From Gemmatimonadota bacterium (GTDB lineage: Bacteria > Gemmatimonadota > Gemmatimonadetes > Gemmatimonadales > Gemmatimonadaceae), in assembly GCA_027622655.1 (NCBI GenBank), contig JAQBYI010000019.1:1-58400 (forward strand): a stretch of 58,400 bases of DNA, given 5' to 3'. Both the position numbers and the translations under genes were made by a program. Below are positions 8,544 through 17,809 of the stretch, one piece after another (the first letter of the stretch is position 1; each line of letters opens with the position of its first letter). A model generated the notes under the pieces. It was given only the letters and a program-made list of their open reading frames with translations. It ran no database searches and was not told the DNA's origin.

Positions 8544-10267
8544 CACGCGATACCGCTCCTGATGATTTCGAGTTCACGTCGCGCCTGAGGCACGAGCGCG
8601 CTTTGTGGATACGAAAGAATGAGATGTTCGAGCCGGGTCGTGGCGCCGGTCACGTCGCCCTTTCGTCGCAGTGTACGGGCCCATTCGAGATCCGACTCTG
8701 CGGCTTCGGGCGACAGAGGATAGTACTGCACGACACGCTCCCACAGTCCTATGGCCGCCGCGTCGGCCTTGCGCTGACTCCAGATTCGCGCGGCGAAAGC
8801 CAGCAGAAGCGGTGTGGCGTCGGTGAGTTCGTCGGCCGCGAGCTCGAACTGCTTGGCCGCGGCCGCCGAGTCACCGCGCGCGAGGGCCAGGAAGGCTTCG
8901 CCCGCGGCGCGGCCGGAATCGGCCTTGGTCCGCCCGAGCATGGCCATCGCCGTCACGACGTCAGGCGTGGCGTCAGCCGGGCGCCGAAGGCCAGCCCGGG
9001 CACGCACAAAATCACCCTCGAACAGCGCGATCCAACCCGACACTTCCTCGTCGTCGTCTGCACTGGCTCCCGCCAACGCGCGACGCGCCTTTTCGACTTC
9101 ACCGGCCCTGACCCATCCCCATGCGATCTGTTTTGCAAATCCCCGACGTGTGGCCTCATCGGCCCTGCCCGCCTCACGCGCAACCAGTGCCTCGGCATCG
9201 GCCGCCTTCCCCAACAGCGTCAGCGCCCGAACCTCGAGCGGAAGAATCTGTCGCGCTATCATCGCGGTAGTCGCGTACGCGCGCGCATTCGCGAGAATCG
9301 ACAGCGCAGACTGCGGTTCGCCTCCTGTTGATGCGGCCTCCGCGGCGCGCAGCAGAATGGAGACCTGCGGCGCCGCTTCTGCAATCCTGAGCAACGCGTC
9401 GCGGGCAGGAATCCAGGCGCCCTGCCGCTCGGCCTCGCCTGCAAACTCGCTCCACGCGTCGAGCGCGGAATCACCGACGGTCAGCGTCGAAAGGACGCGC
9501 CACCCTTCGCGTGGGTTGCCCCAGTCGAGCTCGAGGCGGCCGTGCACCTTGCGCGCGCCGGCCGTAGCGGGCTCCTGCGCGAGCGCTGTGCGAATAGAAT
9601 CCCGACTGCTCGCCGGAGCATTCCCGAGTGAGTAGAACGCGGCCTGATGAAGGTACTGTTCACTTCGGATCAACTCGCGCCACGTCGCCGCCCCGGCTCC
9701 CCATTGCCCGCGCGCGATTTGGATTTGCGCCAACTCGAGCTTGAAGCCGTTGCCGCCGAGTGCATTGATCCCCATCCGTAGCACCGAATCGGCAAGCGAA
9801 GTGCGCAAATCGGAGAGGAGCTGTCCGGCATATTCCTTGTACGGCGCCACATCGTTTGGCGCCGCCGCAACCCAGGCCTCGAAGGCGGCCATTTCTTCGC
9901 GGTCGCTGCCAAGGGAGCGGAGCGTGCGGAGCTGAATCGCGCGAAGCACCCGGCTCGCGGGGTGAGCGACAAGCAGGCTGTCGACCACGACGCGGAGCGA
10001 ATCCTCCTGGCCAAGCTGGGCGAACACGCGTTCGAGTCCGAGCGGGCCCTGAACCAAGTCGCCGGCCTCGATCACGGAGCGCCACGCTGCAAGCGCATCT
10101 CGCCATCGCCCCGCCTGCTCAACCTCCAGCGCCCGATTGATCACGTTCGGCTGCGCCTGTGCGCGGGCGGACATCGGCCCGAACGCGAGCGCCGCCGCCG
10201 CGAGGGCAAACAACACTGCTATCGCGAGCGAGCGCCGTGCCGCTTTTCGGGCGCTACGGCTTCTCAC
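8543..10267 (-). CDS. Exported tetratricopeptide-repeat protein
   Basis: The N-terminus is a signal sequence (basic RSRSARKAARR, then AIAVLFALAAAALAFG, then SARAQAQ). The rest consists of helical repeats with TPR spacing and small-residue patterns, for example EQAGRWRDALAAWRSVIEAG at the start and the terminal block AAIGLWERVVQYYPLSPEAA with GATTRLEHLILSYPQS. The final block resembles the YbgF/BamD-type TPR segment. It probably acts as a periplasmic protein-interaction scaffold, and no enzymatic motif is visible. Its start overlaps the DUF4175 stop by 14 bp and its stop overlaps the next gene, so it belongs to the same translational chain. Confidence 0.8.
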   Translation of the reverse strand: MRSRSARKAARRSLAIAVLFALAAAALAFGPMSARAQAQPNVINRALEVEQAGRWRDALAAWRSVIEAGDLVQGPLGLERVFAQLGQEDSLRVVVDSLLVAHPASRVLRAIQLRTLRSLGSDREEMAAFEAWVAAAPNDVAPYKEYAGQLLSDLRTSLADSVLRMGINALGGNGFKLELAQIQIARGQWGAGAATWRELIRSEQYLHQAAFYSLGNAPASSRDSIRTALAQEPATAGARKVHGRLELDWGNPREGWRVLSTLTVGDSALDAWSEFAGEAERQGAWIPARDALLRIAEAAPQVSILLRAAEAASTGGEPQSALSILANARAYATTAMIARQILPLEVRALTLLGKAADAEALVAREAGRADEATRRGFAKQIAWGWVRAGEVEKARRALAGASADDDEEVSGWIALFEGDFVRARAGLRRPADATPDVVTAMAMLGRTKADSGRAAGEAFLALARGDSAAAAKQFELAADELTDATPLLLAFAARIWSQRKADAAAIGLWERVVQYYPLSPEAAESDLEWARTLRRKGDVTGATTRLEHLILSYPQSALVPQARRELEIIRSGIA

Positions 10268-13200
10268 CGTTCAGGCGCCTGAAGTAGTCGATCACCAGGC
10301 GGCGTTCCTCGGGACTCAAGTCCCGCAACTCGCTCCACTCGGGCACGCGATACTTGAGCGCCGAACGGCCGGCGGCAGAGCCGTTGGGCGGCACGAACGG
10401 ATTGGACTGATCACCGGGCGTTGACTCGCGCTTTGCCGACTCGTCCGACTTGTCGTTCTCCAGCGTCCGGCCGGCATCGAGCATGCGCCTGAAGAGTCGC
10501 TGCTGCCGCTCCAGCACGGCAGGATCCATGGCCCCCTGCTCCAAGGCCTGCGCGAGTTGCTTGGCTTCGCGCGCAAGTTCCGAGGCGCGACCGGACTGAT
10601 CCGCATCGCCAACCTCGGCCAGCTGCTGTGCGACCTCGCGTTGCGTTCTGCTCAGTTCGCGGGCTTGCTCTCTGGCGGCTGGTGTTCCCTGACCCGCCTG
10701 GTTCCGCTGCGCGAGCTGCAGCAGACTCTGCATCTGCCCGTTCAGTGAGCCCTGCTGCTGTGCGAGCTGCTGGAGCTGCGCGAGCAATTCGGGCAGGCCC
10801 GACGCGGACTGCGAATTGTTGGCCCGCTCGCGATCGCGAGCGAGAGCCGACGCGACCTGTCGCAACGCGGCCGCAGCGTCGGTCATACTGTTCGCCGCCT
10901 GCGACATCGTCCCTGGGTCACGCGCTTCGCGCGAGGCCTGCGATACCCGTTCCTGTGCTTCGGTCATCGCCCGCTGACTTCCCTGCGACACGAGCGCTGA
11001 ACGCTTGGCTTCGTCGGAAAGGCGCTCTGCTGCCTTCTGCACGCCCTGCTCGAGTGCGCCCTGCTCAGAACGGAGCGATGGACTCGACGGGTCTCGTCGT
11101 GCACGGCCAGCGAGTTCATCCTGCTGACGTGCGAGTTGCAGCATCTCCTGAAGCGAGCGGTCGATTTCGCCGGTCACCTCGTTCTTCCACTCTTCGACCT
11201 GGGCCTTTCGGCCCTCGGAGAGCGCCTGTGCAGCGCGCTGCAGCGCGTCGGCCGCCTGCTCGGCGCTGGCTTCGCCACTCTGCTGACCGCCCTGCTGCTG
11301 CGCGCCTTGTTGTTGACCCTGCTGCTGACCCTGTTGCTGTTGGCCCTGCTGCTGTTGACCCTGTTGCTGTTGACCCTGTTGCTGTTGGCCCTGTTGCTGC
11401 TGGCCCTGTTGCTGCTGGCCCTGCTGCTGCTGACCCTGTTGCTGCTGACCCTGTTGCTGCTGGCCCTGTTGTTGTTCCTGGGCCGCCTGCTTGTCGCGCT
11501 CTTGCAGAGCCTTGTCGAGCGCGTTCAGCGCCTTTTGGGCTTCGTCGAGCGCGGCGTCGGCCTGCTTCGCAGCGGTGTCCGCGTTCGCCTTTTCGAGCCG
11601 GTCGCGCAGTGCCTGAAGGTCCTTGGTCAACTGCTGGGTGCGCTCCTCGAGCTTTCGCATCTCGTCCTGACCGCCACGAGCGCTCCCCGTGTCACTGCGT
11701 TCACGCTGCGCCTTTGCCAGTTCAGACGCCTCATCCTTGAGTGTCTCCATGGCACCCTCGAGCGCCGCACGCTTCAGTATCTCGGCACTCTTCTCGAGTG
11801 CTTCGCGCATTTTCTGCTGCTGCTCGGCCAGGTCGGCCAGCGACTGCTTGGCACGCTCACCTGACAACTCCTGTGATGAGTTCTCAAGCTGTTTTAGCGC
11901 TTCCATCATCTCCGGCGTCAACGCCTGGCGCATGAGGTCCTGAGCCTGCTGGAGCTGACGGGCGAGCGCCGTGTCGAGCGCGCCGGCCGATCTGAGCCGT
12001 TGCTCGAGATCTTTGCTCGCCTGCTGCATTTCCTGCACGCGCTGCGCCATCTCGCGCTGCTGCTGTGCGAGTTCCTGCGACTGTTGCGCCTTCTCGAAAT
12101 CCATCGGCCGCTGCTCGCCCGGACGTGTATCGCCACGCTGGTTCGCGGCCTGCTGTGTTCGCTGCTGAAGCTGTGCGACTGCCCTCGAAAGCGCGGCAAC
12201 GCGGGCCGCAGCAGAGTCGGCGGCCGCGCGAGCAGCGCTCCGTTGCTCATTCGTAGCCGGCACCTTGAGGGCGATTTCCCTGCTGAGCCCCTGCTGACGC
12301 TGAGGCGAAGCATCTGAGGCAGTGAGGCGAATGTGCACGGCATCGCCCGCGCCGAGCTTGAACGGTGCAAGGTCGAGCGAGAACGAACCGGCCCAGTCGG
12401 CCAAGCCTTCGCCACCGAAGGCCTGCCCCGCCGGAAGCTCAGCTTTCCCATCGGCAGACACGCGCCAGATCATCAGCGACACCGATGCGAGTGCGTAGTC
12501 GTCGCTCGCGAGCAACTCGACCCCGACCCTTCCGTCCGGCTCGACGAGAGAGTCGGCATACGGTGCGAGGATCTCAACAACAGGCGCCGCATCGGGAACA
12601 ACCTCAATCGTCAGCGGCGGCGGCACATCGGCGATTTGCGTTGTCAGTCCGCGCGCGGACCATTCCCAGCTCCCGCTTTCCGTTGGCCGGAACTGGCCAG
12701 CAAAACGGCGGCCGTCTGGCGCAAGTCGCAGCGAATCGTTTCCGCGCGCGAGAACGACCGACGCGAGCGGCTCAGAGGCGAGGCCTTCGATTTCAACAGA
12801 CGTCCCCGCCGGAAGCCGAAGCGGAGCATCGCCCGGCATGATCTCGGGCGCCCGGCGCAAATAGGCCGGAAACGTTGCACGCACCGAGACGTCGCCCAGA
12901 AACGGGCGATCAACGATGCGAATGATCGCGGTATCACTCGTCGATCGGCCGTCGCTCACCACGAGCGTGAGGTCGGCATCGAGTGGCCCGATCTCCGCCG
13001 TGACTGTACCTGCGGTCAGCGTGAGCGGCGTCACAGTCCAGGCTGTTCCAGTACTGCGGCGCATCAGCGCAACCGACGGGCGGCCGCCGGCGTTGACCGT
13101 CAGGCGCAACGACGAGCCACGGAGCAGTCGCGTGGGCACGTCCACGAGCTCGATCGGCGGCAATAACGCCCCACGCCACGCATCAACTGGGTGCGCGATC

Positions 13201-13712
13201 GCCCGCCACCCATCGCCCGATCGTGACGCAACGAGCGATCCGATGATCACGGCAGGAACGATGACAGCAGCGGCGCGCAGGGCGCCGCGAACGAGTCCCC
13301 GTTCCATCGCCGGTGCCAGTGGGGATGGCAGGGGCGACAGCACGTCAGCGAGGCGCTCAGACGCGCGGCGCACGAACGCGGTCCGGTTCGTCGCCAATTC
13401 CACGAGCCCGCGTACGGATCCGTCACGCAGTTTCTGTTCGCGCTCCACGGCCGCAGCGATCGCCAACGACGAAGCGTCGTGGTTGACCGCGCGAATGCCA
13501 CGCCGGATCACCCACACGGCAAGCGCCACGGCAACGACCCACACGGCGAACGGCACCAACCGGGGCAGTGCAATCCACCGCGCGCCACCCAAGGCGAGCG
13601 CGCCGAGCGATAACACGGCCACGGCGGCCGCGAGCGCGCGCGCCGAGATCGCAGCGCGCAGCAGCCGGAGCGCGCGCGTCCGTTCGCGCTCGACGATAGT
13701 CAGTAGCGTCAT
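10254..13712 (-). CDS. DUF4175-type membrane protein with a long Gln/Gly repeat coiled-coil region
   Basis: Residues about 25-70 and 145-165 contain hydrophobic membrane segments (ALAAAVAVLSLGALALGG, VWVVAVALAVWVI, AAVIVPAVIIGSLVA). A beta-rich extracytoplasmic part follows (about 190-430), with VDVPTRLLRGSSLRLTV and FPAYLRRAPE. From about 480 to the end it is almost entirely charged or Gln-rich helix, with a central QQQQG tract of at least nine 15-bp units at 11331-11465. A conserved-looking end reads LKYRVPEWSELRDLSPEERRLVIDYFRRLN. This matches the DUF4175/TIGR02302-like layout, whose function is unknown. It overlaps DUF4159 by 4 bp (ATGA). DUF4159 and DUF4175 genes are often adjacent in Gemmatimonadetes and Bacteroidetes gliding or envelope loci (from memory). 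Confidence 0.8.
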   Translation of the reverse strand: MTLLTIVERERTRALRLLRAAISARALAAAVAVLSLGALALGGARWIALPRLVPFAVWVVAVALAVWVIRRGIRAVNHDASSLAIAAAVEREQKLRDGSVRGLVELATNRTAFVRRASERLADVLSPLPSPLAPAMERGLVRGALRAAAVIVPAVIIGSLVASRSGDGWRAIAHPVDAWRGALLPPIELVDVPTRLLRGSSLRLTVNAGGRPSVALMRRSTGTAWTVTPLTLTAGTVTAEIGPLDADLTLVVSDGRSTSDTAIIRIVDRPFLGDVSVRATFPAYLRRAPEIMPGDAPLRLPAGTSVEIEGLASEPLASVVLARGNDSLRLAPDGRRFAGQFRPTESGSWEWSARGLTTQIADVPPPLTIEVVPDAAPVVEILAPYADSLVEPDGRVGVELLASDDYALASVSLMIWRVSADGKAELPAGQAFGGEGLADWAGSFSLDLAPFKLGAGDAVHIRLTASDASPQRQQGLSREIALKVPATNEQRSAARAAADSAAARVAALSRAVAQLQQRTQQAANQRGDTRPGEQRPMDFEKAQQSQELAQQQREMAQRVQEMQQASKDLEQRLRSAGALDTALARQLQQAQDLMRQALTPEMMEALKQLENSSQELSGERAKQSLADLAEQQQKMREALEKSAEILKRAALEGAMETLKDEASELAKAQRERSDTGSARGGQDEMRKLEERTQQLTKDLQALRDRLEKANADTAAKQADAALDEAQKALNALDKALQERDKQAAQEQQQGQQQQGQQQQGQQQQGQQQQGQQQQGQQQQGQQQQGQQQQGQQQQGQQQGQQQGAQQQGGQQSGEASAEQAADALQRAAQALSEGRKAQVEEWKNEVTGEIDRSLQEMLQLARQQDELAGRARRDPSSPSLRSEQGALEQGVQKAAERLSDEAKRSALVSQGSQRAMTEAQERVSQASREARDPGTMSQAANSMTDAAAALRQVASALARDRERANNSQSASGLPELLAQLQQLAQQQGSLNGQMQSLLQLAQRNQAGQGTPAAREQARELSRTQREVAQQLAEVGDADQSGRASELAREAKQLAQALEQGAMDPAVLERQQRLFRRMLDAGRTLENDKSDESAKRESTPGDQSNPFVPPNGSAAGRSALKYRVPEWSELRDLSPEERRLVIDYFRRLNGEKP
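11331..11465. repeat. 15-bp tandem repeat encoding GQQQQ
   Basis: Nine contiguous 15-bp units, top-strand form CTGTTGCTGTTGGCC with silent CTG/TTG and GCC/ACC variation, encode the QQQQG tract of the DUF4175 protein on the reverse strand. All units are multiples of three, so copy-number change keeps the frame. Confidence 0.9.
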
Positions 13713-14401
13713 GACATGGGCCGGCTGGTCACCGCGTACGCGAACATGTTCACTCCCATGCGCAGGGCCTGTTCTTGCAGTTCGGGCGGATCAGAGTACG
13801 TGCCGGCATCTTCCCATCCGTTTCCGAGGTCACTCGACCACGTGTAATACACGGCGAGGCGATTTCCCAGAAATATTCCGTAACCGCGCGCTGCCTTGCC
13901 GTCGTGCTCATGCACCTTCGGCACCCCGTTCGGGAAGTCATACACCACATGGTAGATGGGGTGCGACAACGGCACGTCGACGAACTCGCGATCCGGGAAC
14001 ACTTTCTTCATCTCACGTCTGACGTGCTCGTCGAGCCCGTAGTTGTCGTCGACGTGCAGAAATCCGCCCCGCGCGAGGTACTCGCGAAGTCGCACCACCT
14101 CGGTTTCCGACAATGAGATGTTTCCGTGCCCGGTCAAATGCAGAAACGGGTACTCCCAAAGACGCTCGTCGCCCAGCGTCACGCGCCCTTCGTTCGGGTC
14201 AATCGCAAGCGACGTGCGCGTGCGAATCGCATTGATCAGGTTTGGAATGCTGGAAGGATTGGCATACCAGTCGCCACCGCCGTCGTACTGCAGCCGGGCA
14301 ATCGCCAGACGCGGCGCCCCCGCCGTGGGCGCGCCGGTTGGAGGCGTCCACGCGAACAAAGGCACGACCATCAAAATCGTTGCTAGCGGGCGTCGAATCA
14401 T
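13709..14401 (-). CDS. DUF4159 domain protein, exported
   Basis: The chosen ATG (14401) overlaps the rsmI stop as ATGA and opens with a signal peptide (MIRRPLATILMVVPLFAWTPP). The mature part carries the DUF4159 hallmarks: an opening RLQYDGGGDWYANPSSIPNL, then EYPFLHLTGHGNISLSE, LREYLARGGFLHVDDNYG, FVDVPLSHPIYH and the closing QEQALRMGVNMFAYAV. The fold resembles class I glutamine-amidotransferase-like flavodoxin folds, but catalytic residues cannot be assigned. Function is unknown; the proteins are periplasmic and commonly sit beside DUF4175/MoxR-type genes. Length of 230 residues is normal. A longer version starting at 14443 would run inside rsmI and is less likely. Confidence 0.88.
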   Translation of the reverse strand: MIRRPLATILMVVPLFAWTPPTGAPTAGAPRLAIARLQYDGGGDWYANPSSIPNLINAIRTRTSLAIDPNEGRVTLGDERLWEYPFLHLTGHGNISLSETEVVRLREYLARGGFLHVDDNYGLDEHVRREMKKVFPDREFVDVPLSHPIYHVVYDFPNGVPKVHEHDGKAARGYGIFLGNRLAVYYTWSSDLGNGWEDAGTYSDPPELQEQALRMGVNMFAYAVTSRPMS

Positions 14402-15228
14402 TCGTGGGCCAGTCGGTATGCGACGTTTCGGGATGCTCCGCACTCTATTGAAAGTACGCGGGCCACCTCTCTGGCGCTCAACCCGTCCGCCCGCAAGGCG
14501 TTGGCACGCTCGCGGAGCACCTCCTCGGTCACGGCGGCCACTTCCGCCCCAGCCATCAGCACCACCACTTCTCCGCGCGGCGGCGATTCACCAAACCGGG
14601 CCGCCAGTTCCGACGCAGTTCCGCGGACAAACTCCTCGTATTGCTTGGTCAGCTCGCGCGCCACTACCGTTGCGCGTCCCCCGGCGCCAGCCTCGGACAG
14701 TTCGGCGAGCAACGAGGCCACCCGTCCGGGCGCCTCGTACAGAACGGCGGTGTGCTCGAGCGCAACGATTTCGGCGAGCGCGGATTTGCGGTCCGTCCCC
14801 TTCCGGTCGAGGAATCCAAAAAACGTGAACCGATCGGCGGACAAACCGCTCCCAACCAGCGCTGACAGCATCGCGGACGCACCCGGAATGGGCACCACCG
14901 CGATTCCGGCATCGATAGCAGCGCGGACCAACCGCGCCCCCGGGTCCGAAAGCAGTGGAGTGCCGGCGTCCGAAATGATGGCGACGTTAAGACCGGCATC
15001 CAACCGGGCGATCACCTTGGGCGTCGAGCGCGCCTCGTTGTGCTCGTGATACGACTCGACACTGGTCTTGATCCCGAAATGGGTCAACAAGGCGCGCGAG
15101 TGCCGAGTGTCTTCGGCGAGGACGAGGCCTGCCGTTTCCAACGTGTCGCGGGCCCGCTGGCTCAGGTCGCCGAGGTTGCCGATGGGCGTACTGACGACGT
15201 ACAACGTTCCGCGAGTGGCCTCGGTCAC
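14398..15228 (-). CDS. rsmI: 16S rRNA (cytidine-1402 2'-O) methyltransferase
   Basis: Tetrapyrrole-methylase-fold enzyme that 2'-O-methylates C1402 in the ribosomal P site using SAM. The opening GTLYVVSTPIGNLGDLSQRA, then LAEDTRHSRALLTHFGI, ISDAGTPLLSDPGARLV, VPIPGASAMLSAL and GFLDRKG are diagnostic for RsmI. A C-terminal helical extension (ALRADGLSAREVARVLSIE) fits the RsmI HTH-like tail. The start is the GTG at 15228, which overlaps the TGA of the upstream gene by 4 bp and places the conserved block at residue 7. The longer open frame to 15369 lies inside the neighbour. Confidence 0.95.
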   Translation of the reverse strand: MTEATRGTLYVVSTPIGNLGDLSQRARDTLETAGLVLAEDTRHSRALLTHFGIKTSVESYHEHNEARSTPKVIARLDAGLNVAIISDAGTPLLSDPGARLVRAAIDAGIAVVPIPGASAMLSALVGSGLSADRFTFFGFLDRKGTDRKSALAEIVALEHTAVLYEAPGRVASLLAELSEAGAGGRATVVARELTKQYEEFVRGTASELAARFGESPPRGEVVVLMAGAEVAAVTEEVLRERANALRADGLSAREVARVLSIECGASRNVAYRLAHE

Positions 15229-16262
15229 ACGAACAGCTTCCACGGAAGCGCGTCGAACAGTCCAGCCATCTGGAACAAGTGCCGGCGCTCGCGAAGCAGA
15301 TCTTCGAGGAATCGTTCCGGAGCGGTTCCGTCTGCAGGCGGCGCGGTCCAAAGCAGTTCGCCAAGCCACGCGCCCACCGCTGCGCTGAGCGCCGGCGCAC
15401 TCGCGATGGGATCCTTCGTGTGCGAACCCGCCGACCGGCCGAACGAAAGCGTGCTCACTGCGCTCGCGCCGGGCGGCAGCACGTCGAGGTTCACTGCGAG
15501 TCGCTCAAGCGCGGGATGCTCGCCGGCAAGGTGACGCCGCGCATGTTCCGCGACTGCAGATGCCGTTTCAACCCCACCCTTCTCGAGCCGACGCACGGCG
15601 TTGGCCATGAGTTCACGGTAGGCCTGAACGAGCGCCGGCGCGGCCTGCGCGGGGAGCGCTGGCGGCACCGGCCACAACCGTACCCGCACCCAGGTATCAG
15701 CGGGCGCGAGAAGCTCCCGCACTTGTTGCTCGGGAGGTCCAAACGCGTCGTCGGCGAAGTACCCTCGAACCAGCTGCCCATCCCGGACGACGACGTAGCT
15801 GCGACCGCCTTCGTGCATGAGCTTCAGCACGCCGTTGAACATTGTTCCGTGGAGGTACGCAAGGACTGAGTCTGCGCTGTCCTGGATCACGTCCGCCGGC
15901 CATGTCGTCGGCTCGGTCACCTGAGTCCAATACATCATCGCCAACTGCTCATCGTCTGCCTCGTGAAAGCAGACTTCGCCGTACTCCGCTTCGCGCGGAA
16001 CCTTGGCAACAGCGTCAGCGATTGCGATGGGGTGAAATCGCTGCCCGTCGGGACTCGACGTGGCATTCACCACTTCGCCTTCCTGCATGAAGAGGAGCAG
16101 GAACTGGTCGGGAAGCCAGACGCACGCGTAGCCAAATACTCGCGCGGCCCTGTCGCGTTTTGCATCGGTCAGCAGGTTGCGAAGATGCACGTACGCCAGC
16201 CGCGTGCGCGGCAACAGCACCCGGAACCGAGGAAATCGAAGCTCGCCGCCCGGAAGACTCAT
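15225..16262 (-). CDS. Conserved-looking protein of unknown function
   Basis: I do not recognise the family. The protein (345 residues) has no signal peptide or membrane segment. It contains beta-rich stretches (YACVWLPDQFLLLFMQEGEVVNA, GRSYVVVRDGQLVRGYF) and Trp/Pro-rich patches (YWTQVTEPTTWPADVIQDS). A long mid-protein helix (LVQAYRELMANAVRRLEKGG) and a C-terminal LPWKLFV tail complete it. It is the first gene of the overlapping reverse-strand chain leading to rsmI, so its promoter probably lies in the 16263-16370 spacer, which is occupied by a 12-bp tandem repeat. A cytosolic or regulatory role is possible but unsupported. Confidence 0.65.
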   Translation of the reverse strand: MSLPGGELRFPRFRVLLPRTRLAYVHLRNLLTDAKRDRAARVFGYACVWLPDQFLLLFMQEGEVVNATSSPDGQRFHPIAIADAVAKVPREAEYGEVCFHEADDEQLAMMYWTQVTEPTTWPADVIQDSADSVLAYLHGTMFNGVLKLMHEGGRSYVVVRDGQLVRGYFADDAFGPPEQQVRELLAPADTWVRVRLWPVPPALPAQAAPALVQAYRELMANAVRRLEKGGVETASAVAEHARRHLAGEHPALERLAVNLDVLPPGASAVSTLSFGRSAGSHTKDPIASAPALSAAVGAWLGELLWTAPPADGTAPERFLEDLLRERRHLFQMAGLFDALPWKLFV

Positions 16263-16290
16263 CGCCGCTGCGTCAGCGCTGCTGCGCGCC

Positions 16291-16350
16291 GGCGTGCTCG
16301 CGGGCGTGCTCGCGGGCGTGCTCGCGGGCGTGCTCGCGGGCGTGCTCGCG
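16291..16350. repeat. 12-bp tandem repeat, five perfect units
   Basis: GGCGTGCTCGCG is repeated five times without mismatch. It lies between the trxA stop (16371) and the start of the next reverse-strand gene (16262), so it is intergenic, possibly in that gene's leader. The frame upstream of 16262 is open through the repeat but contains no start codon. Confidence 0.9.
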
Positions 16351-16370
16351 GGAAGCGCCGACGCCCGAGG

Positions 16371-16697
16371 TCACGCCGCGTGCTGGGCGAATTTCGCCGC
16401 TAGGGCCGTCTTCGGCACCGCGCCGATGACCTGATCCACGAGCTTGCCATCCTTGAAGAACAGCAGCGCCGGAATCGACCGAACATTGAATCGCATCGTT
16501 GTCTTCTGATTCGAATCGACGTCGAGCTTGGCGACGCGCACCTTCCCTTCGTACTCCCCCGCGAGCTGATCGAGAATCGGGGCGATCATCCGGCACGGTC
16601 CACACCACGTGGCCCAGAAGTCCACCACCGTCAACCCGGGATTCTGCTCGACCTGAGCTTCGAAATCCGCATCCGTTACCTGAACCGCGTTCGACAT
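16371..16697 (-). CDS. trxA: Thioredoxin
   Basis: A 108-residue thioredoxin with the redox site WCGPC in VVDFWATWCGPCRMIAPILDQLA, the conserved Asp/Lys core (KLDVDSNQ) and the cis-proline loop VRSIPALLFFKDG. It is a cytosolic general disulfide reductase, reduced by thioredoxin reductase (not in this window). The ATG at 16697 is preceded by GGGAGA; the longer open frame upstream has no family support. It is divergent from the epimerase gene across 131 bp. Confidence 0.97.
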   Translation of the reverse strand: MSNAVQVTDADFEAQVEQNPGLTVVDFWATWCGPCRMIAPILDQLAGEYEGKVRVAKLDVDSNQKTTMRFNVRSIPALLFFKDGKLVDQVIGAVPKTALAAKFAQHAA

Positions 16698-16828
16698 CGT
16701 TTGTTCATCTCCCCGCGTGCCCAGTCGGCCGCACGGCTGTCGCCGCAGAGCGTCCAACTGCCACATTGCATAGTGTTCGTGCCACGACGCCCAGCGCGTC
16801 GGGCCATCCATCCGTCTCCATTTCCAGC

Positions 16829-17239
16829 ATGCCAGCTGAACTCCGCCGCGGCACCCGCATCGCCCACGTCGGCTTCGCCGTTCAATCGAACGACGCCCTG
16901 CGACCACTTCTGCGCGACGTACTCGGCCTCACCGACGCGCCGCTCACCGACTCCGACGGAGCCCGCATTGCCGGCTACGTCGCTGGCGATGCTCTGGTCG
17001 AGTTACTCGAACCAGCCGTCCCCGGAACTCCAATCGCAAAGTTCATCGACAAGCGCGGCCCCGGCATTCACCACATTTGCCTCGCCGTCGATGACCTCGA
17101 CGCTACCCTTGAGCGCTGTCGCGCGACGGGCATCGTCCTCGTAGACCAGACCCCCAGGGTTGGAGCCGAAGGAAAGCGAGTCGCCTTCCTGCACCCCAAG
17201 AGCACCGGCGGGATACTGATCGAACTCTCTGAATACTAA
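16829..17239 (+). CDS. mce: Methylmalonyl-CoA epimerase
   Basis: VOC-fold metalloenzyme (136 residues) that interconverts the (R)- and (S)-methylmalonyl-CoA epimers in propionyl-CoA metabolism. Family signatures in order: IAHVGFAVQS (first metal His), ALVELLEPAVPGTPIAKF, GPGIHHICLAVDDLDATLE (second His), GAEGKRVAFLHPKSTGGILIELSEY (metal Glu near the end). The ATG at 16829 places the first His at the usual distance. The upstream extension of the frame overlaps trxA and its leader and is not credible. The mutase and carboxylase partners are not in this window. Confidence 0.92.
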   Translation: MPAELRRGTRIAHVGFAVQSNDALRPLLRDVLGLTDAPLTDSDGARIAGYVAGDALVELLEPAVPGTPIAKFIDKRGPGIHHICLAVDDLDATLERCRATGIVLVDQTPRVGAEGKRVAFLHPKSTGGILIELSEY

Positions 17240-17291
17240 CGCTCCGCGCAACCCGTCCGAATCCGCCGGCCGAGCGGACAAAACCGTCGGG

Positions 17292-17726
17292 TCAGCGACC
17301 GGGACGCGCGCAGAAGCCCTTGTTCTGAAGTGCCTGAATATCAACGTTCGTCACGAGCCAGCGGCCGTCCTTCGTGGGCGCCAACTCGAAGCGCGTCGTT
17401 GCCGAATTCGATCCCTGGGTAAGATCAGCCATCACGATCATGCGTCCGGTTCCGAGCGGCTGCGCGTCCGACAGTTTTTGCGAGTCGCTCTTGAGTACGC
17501 ACGCAAGAATAAAAGCTCGGCTTTCAACGACGTCCCGCGACTCTCGGTCGCGCACGAGCCCGGTCTCGTCGCCGAACACCGACAGAATCGTCTGAAGATC
17601 CTGGATCTTTGCGCCCGCGAGCATCAGTTCAGCCGCAGCGCGCGGCGAGGCCGAACCCGTCGCCATCGCCCCCGGTACAGTCCTGCACCCGATGACAACA
17701 CAGACCAATGCGATGATGCGCTTCAC
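17292..17726 (-). CDS. Small lipoprotein or exported protein of unknown function
   Basis: The GTG at 17726, preceded by GGGAGTGCC, begins MKRIIALVCVVIGC, a lipoprotein-type signal with a plausible lipobox (VVIGC, Cys at about 13). The mature part has a short helical region (SPRAAAELMLAGAKIQDLQTILSVFG), then alternating strands ending WLVTNVDIQALQNKGFC. That layout resembles small NTF2-like or DUF-type periplasmic proteins, but I cannot assign a family. It faces mce convergently and is divergent from pdxJ. Confidence 0.6.
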   Translation of the reverse strand: MKRIIALVCVVIGCRTVPGAMATGSASPRAAAELMLAGAKIQDLQTILSVFGDETGLVRDRESRDVVESRAFILACVLKSDSQKLSDAQPLGTGRMIVMADLTQGSNSATTRFELAPTKDGRWLVTNVDIQALQNKGFCARPGR

Positions 17727-17791
17727 GTGGCACTCCCGCGGCGACGAATGGTGGCGAACCTGACTGACAAGGATCATGTGCGCCATCAAGT

Positions 17792-17797
17792 TATACA
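17792..17797 (+). promoter_or_regulatory. Possible -10 element of a near-leaderless pdxJ transcript
   Basis: TATACA sits only 12 bp before the pdxJ ATG, and no Shine-Dalgarno-like purine run precedes that ATG (TTTATCAAACCA). If this is the -10 box, transcription would begin about 5 nt before the start codon. No good -35 box is at standard spacing, so confidence is low. Confidence 0.3.
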
Positions 17798-17809
17798 TTT
17801 ATCAAACCA

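Noticed and set aside
11136-11864. Forward ORF with long Leu-rich runs resembling a membrane protein
   Set aside because: It is the antisense reading of the QQQQG minisatellite and Gln-rich helices of the DUF4175 gene; CTG/TTG codons create false hydrophobicity.
16273-16608. ORF with repeated AREH residues next to trxA
   Set aside because: Wrong frame of trxA continued through the 12-bp repeat; thioredoxin motifs are in the other frame.
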